9,748 nucleotides of DNA. Source: an uncultured Collinsella sp. (GTDB taxonomy: Bacteria > Actinomycetota > Coriobacteriia > Coriobacteriales > Coriobacteriaceae). The DNA is taken from the NCBI GenBank assembly GCA_900757595.1, contig CAAEOL010000055.1, positions 1-9,748 of the forward strand, in the 5' to 3' direction. The notes beneath the pieces were generated by a model that was not told where the DNA came from, ran no database searches, and was given only the letters and a program-made list of their open reading frames with translations. Both the position numbers and the translations under genes were made by a program. This document shows, in pieces, positions 1 to 5,580 of this stretch. Positions within the stretch are counted from its first letter, which is position 1; each line of letters opens with the position of its first letter.

Positions 1-89
1 AAAAGGTCAGCGCCCGCTTGTTTCACGTCACCTTGCCGCACCCGGAACCCTCTCGCTCGCTTATGCTCAACCTGGGCTACATAAATTGT

Positions 90-160
90 CGCCAACCTAC
101 CAAAAGAGAACAGGTTTATTTTGGCAGGTTTTATCTGGGAAAACGCAAGCGGGGCCACGC
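90..160. repeat. 70-bp dispersed repeat, copy A
   Basis: This stretch matches 924-994 at about 59 of 70 bases, in the same orientation. The best conserved blocks are CGCCAACCTAC at the left edge, CAGGTTTATTTTGGC in the middle and TTTTATCTGGG plus GGGGCC at the right. GCCAA at the left can pair with TTGGC, and AACCT with AGGTT, so the unit can fold into an imperfect hairpin. It lies just downstream of the minus-strand phosphatase gene. It has the look of a short dispersed intergenic repeat (REP- or MITE-like). No transposase gene is visible here, so that class is only a guess. Confidence 0.75.
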
Positions 161-186
161 CGAAGCCACCGTCATCAACCTCGGCG
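158..186 (-). terminator. hairpin just after the HAD gene
   Basis: Read on the minus strand, CGCCGAGG (186-179) pairs with CTTCGGCG (165-158). This gives an 8-bp stem including one G-U pair and a 13-base loop, starting 7 bases past the HAD stop codon. No T-run follows directly on the minus strand; a GTTTT occurs about 10 bases further on. It may therefore be a weak terminator or a 3' stabilising stem. On the plus strand the stem is followed by CATGCCTTT. Confidence 0.4.
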
Positions 187-193
187 CATGCCT

Positions 194-844
194 TTAGCGC
201 ACTGCCCTGACCGCTGCCGGCAGATCGAACAGCGTATCGAGAACGGCCTCGCAGCCATCCACCACGTCCTGCGGCAGCGGCAAGATATCGGGCACGGCAA
301 AGACGTGGCGGCCGGCCGCAATGCCCGAGACGCAGCCGTTGCGGGAATCCTCGACCACGGCGCACTCGTCGGGAGCAAAGCCCGCGCGCTCGCAAGCGAG
401 CAGGTAAATTGCGGGGTCGGGCTTGCCATATGCGACGTCCTCGCCGAAGGTCACCGTTTCAAACTTGTCAAAGAGGCCGACCGTTTTAAGGTTGCGCTCG
501 GCCGCAATGCGGCGCGATGACGTCGCAAGGCCCACGTGATAGCCCGCGGCCAGCAGCTCGTCTAGGCACTCGGCGGCGCCGGCCTTAAGCTCCAGGTCGG
601 TCTTGGCCATCTCGGTGTGAAGCTCAATGTTGCGGGCATAAATTGCATCGGCAGTTTCGCCCTTGCCGTAATGTGCCTCAAGGATGCCCTTAACATCGGC
701 ATTCGAACGGCCGATAAACTGATGCATCAGCGCGTCATCAATCGCGATACCCAGCTCGGCAGCACCCACCTTCCACGCCTTCATGTCCAAGCGCTCGGTA
801 TCGATCAACGTTCCATCCATGTCAAAAATAACAGCCTTGATCAT
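194..844 (-). CDS. HAD-superfamily (subfamily IA) sugar-phosphate phosphatase / beta-phosphoglucomutase-like
   Basis: A 216-residue protein of the usual length for phosphatases related to beta-phosphoglucomutase and YniC. All four HAD motifs are present. Motif I is FDMDGT, with the nucleophile Asp8 and the acid/base Asp10. Motif II is Thr108 in ATSS. Motif III is Lys141 in GKPDP. Motif IV is Glu165-Asp166 in VEDS, followed by a GIAAG loop. Residues of about 15-85 form the helical cap that sets substrate choice. The start ATG at 842-844 has an AGGGGG ribosome site seven bases upstream. It is on the same strand as the sugar operon but 213 bases beyond its last gene, with a promoter candidate of its own, so it may be transcribed alone. 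A likely role is dephosphorylating a sugar phosphate, possibly an overflow intermediate of the neighbouring pathway (inference). The substrate cannot be read from sequence. Confidence 0.9.
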   Translation of the reverse strand: MIKAVIFDMDGTLIDTERLDMKAWKVGAAELGIAIDDALMHQFIGRSNADVKGILEAHYGKGETADAIYARNIELHTEMAKTDLELKAGAAECLDELLAAGYHVGLATSSRRIAAERNLKTVGLFDKFETVTFGEDVAYGKPDPAIYLLACERAGFAPDECAVVEDSRNGCVSGIAAGRHVFAVPDILPLPQDVVDGCEAVLDTLFDLPAAVRAVR

Positions 845-863
845 ATCGGCCCCCTTCGCCGGC

Positions 864-877
864 TTGCGTTACCGCAA
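864..877. repeat. small inverted repeat TTGCG-N4-CGCAA upstream of the HAD gene
   Basis: TTGCG (864-868) and CGCAA (873-877) form a 5-bp stem with a four-base loop, 20 bases upstream of the HAD start and within its predicted leader. The same half-sites occur with a two-base gap upstream of the PTS IIBC gene (7075-7086). It could be a leader hairpin or a protein-binding site; both are guesses. Confidence 0.3.
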
Positions 878-900
878 CCCTACCCCCACTTTGCAACTTG

Positions 901-929
901 TATATAACGTATATATCATATCGCGCCAA
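901..929 (-). promoter_or_regulatory. candidate sigma70-type promoter of the HAD gene
   Basis: On the minus strand, TTGGCG (929-924) and TATATA (906-901) match the -35 and -10 consensus at 4 of 6 bases each, with an ideal 17-base spacer. Transcription would start near 893, giving a leader of about 50 bases before the HAD ATG. The -35 hexamer is exactly the left edge of repeat copy B, so the repeat seems to supply it. Confidence 0.45.
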
Positions 930-994
930 CCTACTGAAAAGGGACAGGTTTATTTTGGCAAGTTTTATCTGGGGAAACGCAGACGGGGCCGCGA
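924..994. repeat. 70-bp dispersed repeat, copy B
   Basis: This is the second copy of the repeat at 90-160, in direct orientation, 834 bases away. The most divergent part is a ten-base stretch after CCAACCTAC (5 of 10 bases shared); the next ten bases, CAGGTTTATT, are identical. It lies between the end of the sugar operon and the HAD gene. As with copy A, its right end abuts a GC-rich hairpin. On the minus strand both copies therefore have the same order: gene stop, hairpin, repeat. Confidence 0.75.
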
Positions 995-1018
995 CGTCTA
1001 TAGCGTCGCGGCCCTTTT
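986..1018 (+). terminator. strong 11-bp hairpin with T-tract (plus strand), 3' of the sugar operon
   Basis: GGGCCGCGACG (986-996) pairs perfectly with CGTCGCGGCCC (1004-1014) around a seven-base loop, and TTTT follows at 1015-1018 on the plus strand. That is intrinsic-terminator geometry for plus-strand transcription, yet no plus-strand gene precedes it. On the minus strand the stem lies 43 bases after the IIA stop but has no T-run behind it. There it may act as a weak terminator or a 3'-end stabiliser. Confidence 0.6.
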
Positions 1019-1057
1019 CCTTGGAGAAGGATCGATTAATGGAACGGAGAGCCCGTT

Positions 1058-1510
1058 CTAACCCTCGAGCCCGGCGTTGATGAGCTCGGCAATCTCGACA
1101 GGATCGGTGCTTTCGCGCACTTTGTCACGGAAGCCTGCGTCCATCAGCATCACGGCAGCTTTGGAGAGCAGGCGCAGATGCGTGGCTCCAGCCTCGCCGG
1201 CGGGCACGTACAGTGCGAGCGCGACATCGACGGGCACGCCATCAAAGCTCGGCCACTCAACAGGCTCGGACAGCTTGAGCACGGCCACGCCCGGCGTATG
1301 GATCGCATCGCTCTTGGCATGCGGAACGGCAAAACCGGCGACAAGGCCGGTCTCGGCCTCGTTCTCGCGAGCAATAAAGGCAGCCTCTACGGCAGATGCG
1401 TCATCGGCAAAGCCGAGCTCGATGGCCTGCTCGGACAAATAATGCAGGGCATCCTCGCGCGAGGCGGCGGTATACCCGATCGTCACTTGGTTGGCAGATA
1501 CAAATCCCAT
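1058..1510 (-). CDS. PTS sugar transporter subunit IIA, fructose/mannitol family (PTS_EIIA_2)
   Basis: A 150-residue single-domain IIA protein, the usual length for a stand-alone EIIA of the fructose-mannitol family. It takes phosphate from HPr on its active-site histidine, His64 in the motif GFAVPHAKSD, and passes it to the IIB domain cysteine. The second conserved histidine, His111 in THLRLLSKAA, is also present. The start ATG at 1508-1510 has AAGGAAGG five bases upstream; that ribosome site overlaps the stop region of the transketolase C gene, 11 bases away, so the two are co-transcribed and probably coupled. It is the last gene of the operon, far from its partner IIBC, which is encoded first. 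The partnership is inferred because no other PTS component is visible. Confidence 0.92.
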   Translation of the reverse strand: MGFVSANQVTIGYTAASREDALHYLSEQAIELGFADDASAVEAAFIARENEAETGLVAGFAVPHAKSDAIHTPGVAVLKLSEPVEWPSFDGVPVDVALALYVPAGEAGATHLRLLSKAAVMLMDAGFRDKVRESTDPVEIAELINAGLEG

Positions 1511-1521
1511 GGAAACCTTCC

Positions 1522-2460
1522 TTACAACACAGACCTGACTGCAGCTTCGATACCGTCGGCGTCCAAACCGTACTTGTGCAGCAAATCGACCGCAGGGCCG
1601 GACTCGCCATACACATCGCGCACGCCGACGCGTCGCATCGGCAACGGATGCTGTTCCGCGAGTACCGAGGCCACGGCCTCGCCAAGACCGCCGATAATCG
1701 AGTGCTCCTCGGCAGTGACCACGCGACCAGTCTTCTTGGCGCTGGCAACCACCAGGCGCTCATCAAGTGGCTTGATCGTGTGCATGTTGATGACCTCGGC
1801 ATCGATGCCATCGGCAGCGAGCGTCTCGGCAGCCTCAAGCGCCTCGGCGACCATAAGGCCACAAGCGATGATGGTCACATCGGACCCCTCACGCACGACC
1901 ACGCCGCGGCCAATCTTGAACTCATAGTCCTCGTGGTCGTTGATGACCGGTGTTGCCAGACGGCCGAAGCGCATGTAGACTGGCCCCTCAAATTCATACG
2001 CGGCGCGTACGCAAGCGCGAGCCTCGATGTCATCGGCGGGAACGATCACCGTCATACCCGGAATCGTGCGCATGAGCGCGATGTCCTCGCAGCACTGATG
2101 CGTGGCGCCGTCTTCACCGACCGAGATGCCCGCGTGCGTAGCGCCGATTTTGACGTTGAGGTGCGGATAGCCGATGGAATTACGCACTTGCTCGTACGCG
2201 CGGCCGGCGGCGAACATGGCAAAAGTGCTCGCAAAGGCGACGTGACCCGTGGTCGCGATGCCGGCGGCAAGCCCCATCAAGTTGCTCTCGGCAATGCCGG
2301 CATCGTAGAAGCGCTCGGGGTGCGCAGCCTTAAACTTTGCGGTCTGCGTTGCGGCGGCCAGGTCGGCATCGAGAACCACAAAGTCATCGCGCTCATTGCC
2401 CAGCTCGACAAGTGCCTCGCCATAGCTAACGCGCGTGGCGACTTTCTTGACGTCTGCCAT
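1522..2460 (-). CDS. transketolase, C-terminal subunit (split transketolase)
   Basis: A 312-residue protein equal to the pyrimidine-binding and C-terminal domains of transketolase. It pairs with the product of the gene just upstream to form the full thiamine-diphosphate enzyme, which moves two-carbon ketol units between sugar phosphates. Glu58 in GIAESN is the glutamate that activates the cofactor. ASTFAMF (77-83) supplies the aromatic pocket for the pyrimidine ring. His109 and His121 in the THAGISVGEDGATHQ stretch match substrate-binding histidines of the family. Residues of about 185-312 form the C-terminal domain. Its ATG overlaps the stop of the N-subunit gene by one base (TAATG), which fixes the start and indicates translational coupling. 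Confidence 0.95.
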   Translation of the reverse strand: MADVKKVATRVSYGEALVELGNERDDFVVLDADLAAATQTAKFKAAHPERFYDAGIAESNLMGLAAGIATTGHVAFASTFAMFAAGRAYEQVRNSIGYPHLNVKIGATHAGISVGEDGATHQCCEDIALMRTIPGMTVIVPADDIEARACVRAAYEFEGPVYMRFGRLATPVINDHEDYEFKIGRGVVVREGSDVTIIACGLMVAEALEAAETLAADGIDAEVINMHTIKPLDERLVVASAKKTGRVVTAEEHSIIGGLGEAVASVLAEQHPLPMRRVGVRDVYGESGPAVDLLHKYGLDADGIEAAVRSVL

Positions 2461-3290
2461 TAGAGCTCCTCCCCTGCTGCTGCGAGCTCGGCCATGGCCT
2501 GCTCAAACTGTTCATCGTTGGGTGCCTTGCCGTGCCAGCCCACCTGGTTTTCCATAAAGGAGACGCCCTTGCCCTTCACCGTCTCGGCGATAATGGCCAC
2601 AGGCGAGGCGCTCACTTTGCGAGCCTCGGCAAAGGCGGCGGCAATCTGCGCCATGTCGTTACCGTCGGCGAGCTCGATCACATGCCACTTAAAAGCGCGG
2701 AACTTGTCGGCAAGTGGCATAGCCGAGTTAACTTCGTCGATACTGCCGTCAATTTGCAGGCCATTATGATCGACGATAGCGACGAGGTTATCCAGGTCGT
2801 GGTTGCCGGCGAACATGGCCGCCTCCCACACCTGGCCCTCCTCGCACTCGCCGTCGCCCAACAGCGTGTAGACGCGGTAGCTGTCACCCCAGTGCTTTGC
2901 GGCGAGCGCCATTCCAACCGCGGCGGAGATACCCTGACCGAGCGATCCGGTAGACATGTCGACGCCCGGCGTGTCATTCATATTGGGATGGCCCTGCAGG
3001 CGGCTGCCGATATGACGGAGCGTCTCGAGCTCCTCCTTGGGAAAGAATCCGCGTTCGGCGAGCACGGCATAGAGTGCCGGAGCGCAATGTCCCTTGGAAA
3101 GCACAAAGCGATCGTGCTCGGCGCGGCTCGGATTCGCCGGGTCGACATCCATTTCCTCAAAGTAGAGGTAGGTCATAATGTCGGCGGCGCCAAGCGATCC
3201 ACCCGGATGCCCCGACTTGGCGGCGTGGACGCCCGTGACAATACCGCGGCGAACCTCATTGGCAATCTTAGCCAGTTCCTGATCGGTCAT
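2460..3290 (-). CDS. transketolase, N-terminal subunit (split transketolase)
   Basis: A 276-residue protein equal to the pyrophosphate-binding domain of transketolase. It carries SGHPG with His28, SKGHC with His68, and the thiamine-diphosphate/metal motif GDG (145-147) through Asn176 in DHNG. His253 lies in GWHG. A longer reading from 3350 exists, but I chose the ATG at 3288-3290 because it has an AGAGG ribosome site and the MTDQELAKIANEVRRG start is typical of the family. The longer reading would also run through an intergenic hairpin. Split transketolases are common beside PTS and pentose or pentitol genes in Gram-positive bacteria. Being in this operon suggests a pathway-dedicated rather than housekeeping enzyme (inference). 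Confidence 0.95.
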   Translation of the reverse strand: MTDQELAKIANEVRRGIVTGVHAAKSGHPGGSLGAADIMTYLYFEEMDVDPANPSRAEHDRFVLSKGHCAPALYAVLAERGFFPKEELETLRHIGSRLQGHPNMNDTPGVDMSTGSLGQGISAAVGMALAAKHWGDSYRVYTLLGDGECEEGQVWEAAMFAGNHDLDNLVAIVDHNGLQIDGSIDEVNSAMPLADKFRAFKWHVIELADGNDMAQIAAAFAEARKVSASPVAIIAETVKGKGVSFMENQVGWHGKAPNDEQFEQAMAELAAAGEEL

Positions 3291-3311
3291 GGAGTTTCCT
3301 CTCTTGAGCAC

Positions 3312-3342
3312 GCCGACCCGGCATAACAAATGCTGGGCCGGC
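3312..3342 (-). other. intercistronic hairpin between transaldolase and transketolase genes
   Basis: GCCGACCCGGCAT (3312-3324) and ATGCTGGGCCGGC (3330-3342) form an interrupted stem of 12-13 bases around a five-base loop, in the 62-base gap between the transaldolase stop and the transketolase start. No T-run follows on the minus strand. It is more likely an mRNA processing or stability element than a terminator. Confidence 0.55.
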
Positions 3343-3352
3343 AGAACCATCG

Positions 3353-4036
3353 TTACTGCGCCTCGACGACCTTTTTCCAGTCAGCCTCAAAAGAGGCGAG
3401 GCCCTGGTCGGTCAGCGGGTGATGCAGGCACTTCTTGAGAGCGGCCATGGGGACGGTCGCGATATCGGCACCGAGCAGCGCCGCCTGGGTCACGTGATTG
3501 GGCGTGCGGACCGAAGCGGTGATGATCTCGACGGTGTCGTCGACGTTCTTGCCAGTCCAGTCATAGTTCTTGATGCAGGTCACAACGTTGTCGAGCTGCG
3601 AGATACCGTCCTCGGCGATGTCGTCGAAGCGTCCCACAAACGGGCTGATGTAGCGGGCACCGGCGTTGGCGGCCATGAGGGCCTGCGTCGGCGAGAAGAC
3701 AAGCGTCATGTTGACGCGCACGCCTGCGTCGGCCAGGGCGCGGCAGGCGGCGAGGCCGGCCTCGCACACGGGAAGCTTAACCACGATGTTGGGAGCGAGG
3801 GCGGCAAGACGCTTGCCCTCCTCGATCATGCCCTCGGCAGTAGTCGCGGTGGACTCGGCGGACACGGGCAGGCCCTCGCAGAGCTCGGCAATCTTGAGCA
3901 TATGGGGCTCAAAGTCGGCGAGCTTACCGCCGGTCTTGGCGTACAGGGACGGATTGGTGGTGACGCCAGCAAGGCAGCCCCAGCTCTTGGCCTCGGCGAT
4001 CTCGTCAAGGTTGGCGGTATCGATAAAGAACTTCAT
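3353..4036 (-). CDS. transaldolase, small TalC/Fsa-type subfamily
   Basis: A 227-residue class I aldolase-fold enzyme of the small transaldolase family. Lys87 in VVKLPV is the Schiff-base lysine. Asp6 in FFIDTANL, TTNPS (26-30) and TATTAEGM (63-70) are family motifs. Two positions separate transaldolases from fructose-6-phosphate aldolases. Where E. coli FsaA has Gln59 and Tyr131, this protein has Glu61 (SAES) and Phe133 (SPFVGR), as in true transaldolases. It therefore probably transfers a dihydroxyacetone unit between sedoheptulose 7-phosphate or fructose 6-phosphate and glyceraldehyde 3-phosphate or erythrose 4-phosphate. The ATG at 4034-4036 has AAGGAG eight bases upstream, so I prefer it to an ATG at 4063 that lacks a convincing site. 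It sits downstream of a terminator and upstream of transketolase. Confidence 0.93.
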   Translation of the reverse strand: MKFFIDTANLDEIAEAKSWGCLAGVTTNPSLYAKTGGKLADFEPHMLKIAELCEGLPVSAESTATTAEGMIEEGKRLAALAPNIVVKLPVCEAGLAACRALADAGVRVNMTLVFSPTQALMAANAGARYISPFVGRFDDIAEDGISQLDNVVTCIKNYDWTGKNVDDTVEIITASVRTPNHVTQAALLGADIATVPMAALKKCLHHPLTDQGLASFEADWKKVVEAQ

Positions 4037-4076
4037 GGTGCAAACTCCTTCGGAGGAATCCAAAACTCAAAAGAAA

Positions 4077-4101
4077 GGACAAAGGGGATGCCCCTTTGTC
4101 C
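4077..4101 (-). terminator. intrinsic terminator between the gatZ-like gene and the transaldolase gene
   Basis: GGACAAAGGGG and CCCCTTTGTCC form a perfect 11-bp stem around a three-base loop. On the minus strand TTTCTTTT follows at once, which is canonical Rho-independent form. It lies 41 bases before the transaldolase ATG. With no convincing promoter after it, partial read-through is the likely way the downstream genes are expressed, giving less transaldolase/transketolase/IIA mRNA than IIBC/GatZ mRNA. Confidence 0.75.
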
Positions 4102-4106
4102 TATGT

Positions 4107-4142
4107 GCCGGGCCTGCAGCTGGGACATGCCCCAGGCCCGGC
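4107..4142 (-). other. second intergenic hairpin after the gatZ-like gene
   Basis: GCCGGGCCTG (4107-4116) pairs perfectly with CAGGCCCGGC (4133-4142) around a 16-base loop. It begins about 20 bases after the GatZ-like stop codon on the minus strand and precedes the terminator by five bases. It has no T-run. It may protect the 3' end of the upstream mRNA or act together with the terminator. Confidence 0.6.
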
Positions 4143-4161
4143 GTCGTGTAGGAAAAACTAC

Positions 4162-5436
4162 TTAGTCCTCGAGAGCCTTCTCGATGCGGCTCGTGACGCC
4201 CTTGAGGTTAAGGCCGATGACGTACTGCTTGATCGGGCGCTTGATGTGCTCGATCACAAAGCGCTTGCCGTCGATGTCCTGGGCAGCGAGGTTGCGGTAG
4301 AGCTTCTCGACCTGCTCCTTGACCTCGGGATCGTTGAACGCGTAGTGGCCGGAGACATCCAGAATCTTCAGGCTGAGCTCGTCGTCGGCCAGGATGTCGT
4401 CAACCTGCAGGTTAACGTCGTCGCCGGTCATCCACTTGCGCCAACGCTCGGTCTTGATAGCCTTGACCAGCAGCGTGTGATACAGGTCGGAGGGATCGTC
4501 GCACAGGCCGTTGTCGACCAGAATCTGCTCGGTAGCGCAGAGCTTGAGGTAAGCGCGGGTCTCCTCGGTGCCGTACTGAGGGGCAACATTGGAGGCCGTC
4601 ACGTGAGCCGGGATGTGCTCGAGCAGCGTCGCGTCATCCAGGTAGTCGGCGTTGTGCTCCTTCAGGCCCACGCCGTAGCGCTTGGCCATATCGGCAAGCT
4701 CGCGAGCGTTCTTGAAGTTGTAGTGACCGACCTGCTCCGTCCAGCGGGTAAGGGTGCCGGTCTGGCCGACGATAAAGGTGGGCATGGGGCAGCCGCGCTT
4801 CTCGAGCTCGGGCTGCAGCTGAGAAATGAACTCCTCGTACTTATCGGTAGAGGTCAAGCCGCCATTGGTCTCCTCGGTACCGACCTCATAGGCAACCTCG
4901 GGCAGGTTATGCTCGCGACGGTATTGCTCAAGGTAGTCGATAAGATCGATCGTGCGGCGAAGCACCACGTCGAGCGGAATAACCTTGCCGATCTGATAGG
5001 GGTCCTTGGTGGGGTCGACCATCAGCAGGTCAAAGCCTGCCTCCATGTCGGCGACGAAGGACTTGCGGGCGAGCTCCATGGCCTCGTCCTCGGGCAGGTG
5101 GGCGTTACGCTCCTCGTCGCGCTGCCACGGACCGCCGTGATCGCGGCACAGGTAGTACGGACCGGTGTAGCCCACCTCGTCGGCAACCTTCTTAATGTCG
5201 GCGGCAAAGCGCGTCTGGTCCCAGCCGTTGACGTAGCCGGCGCCCATCTCGTCCATATCGACCTGGTTGCGGCTAGCGATAAACATGGGCGGGAAATCCT
5301 CGTCCTTGGCAAGCTCGAACACGGCCTGAATCAGGTTGGGGCTCATGGGGCCAATGCCGACCATGGTTGCGTGATCGCCGCTATCCTGCAGCTTGAGCAT
5401 GCCCTGAACGGCCTGGCGGATGGTGAGGTTGGACAT
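4162..5436 (-). CDS. GatZ/KbaZ-family protein; probable sugar-phosphate 4-epimerase
   Basis: A 424-residue protein of normal length for the GatZ/KbaZ family. Members are annotated as non-catalytic subunits of class II tagatose-bisphosphate aldolase, but some lone homologues have been reported as D-tagatose 6-phosphate 4-epimerases. Conserved blocks visible here are ASRNQVD (54-60), CRDHGGPW (97-104), LMVDPTKD (138-145), YEVGTEETNGG (183-193), GQTGT (224-228) and LKEHNADYL (258-266). They look like strand-end motifs of a TIM-barrel holding a phosphosugar and perhaps a metal. No GatY/KbaY aldolase gene is in the window, so a stand-alone epimerase role is the better reading. The ATG at 5434-5436 follows AAGGAG by eight bases. 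It is preceded by a 144-base structured leader and followed by a terminator, so its expression may be set separately from its neighbours. The family call is firm; activity and substrate are inferred. Confidence 0.85.
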   Translation of the reverse strand: MSNLTIRQAVQGMLKLQDSGDHATMVGIGPMSPNLIQAVFELAKDEDFPPMFIASRNQVDMDEMGAGYVNGWDQTRFAADIKKVADEVGYTGPYYLCRDHGGPWQRDEERNAHLPEDEAMELARKSFVADMEAGFDLLMVDPTKDPYQIGKVIPLDVVLRRTIDLIDYLEQYRREHNLPEVAYEVGTEETNGGLTSTDKYEEFISQLQPELEKRGCPMPTFIVGQTGTLTRWTEQVGHYNFKNARELADMAKRYGVGLKEHNADYLDDATLLEHIPAHVTASNVAPQYGTEETRAYLKLCATEQILVDNGLCDDPSDLYHTLLVKAIKTERWRKWMTGDDVNLQVDDILADDELSLKILDVSGHYAFNDPEVKEQVEKLYRNLAAQDIDGKRFVIEHIKRPIKQYVIGLNLKGVTSRIEKALED

Positions 5437-5505
5437 TTTGTTCTCCTTCTCCAGAGGATTTTTGACAAAAGTTCCCTGGGACCCAGATGCGGGCCCTATC
5501 AGTAC

Positions 5506-5566
5506 GGATGGATTTTGTTGTGTAGGGGCGGTTGTGCGGAGTCAAATCCATCCCTCCGCACAACCG
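5506..5566 (-). promoter_or_regulatory. structured leader of the gatZ-like gene: hairpin with loop complementary to downstream sequence
   Basis: In the gap between IIBC and gatZ, 5566-5554 pairs perfectly with 5541-5529 on the minus strand to form a 13-bp stem with a 12-base loop. Ten loop bases (5553-5544, GGATGGATTT) are also perfectly complementary to 5515-5506 (AAATCCATCC), just 3' of the stem. The two pairings can form alternatives or a partial pseudoknot. The loop between the strands is too short for both to be complete. No T-run follows, so it is not a simple terminator. It may act on mRNA processing, stability or gatZ translation. It matches no riboswitch family I recognise. Confidence 0.6.
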
Positions 5567-5580
5567 GAGTCCTTAAAGGT

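Noticed and set aside
3..196. Plus-strand frame open from the window edge through repeat copy A to a stop at 196
   Set aside because: It continues straight through the repeat and hairpin, overlaps the HAD stop, and resembles nothing I know. The matching frame in copy B is also open, but the differences between copies are not mainly synonymous, so there is no sign of coding selection.
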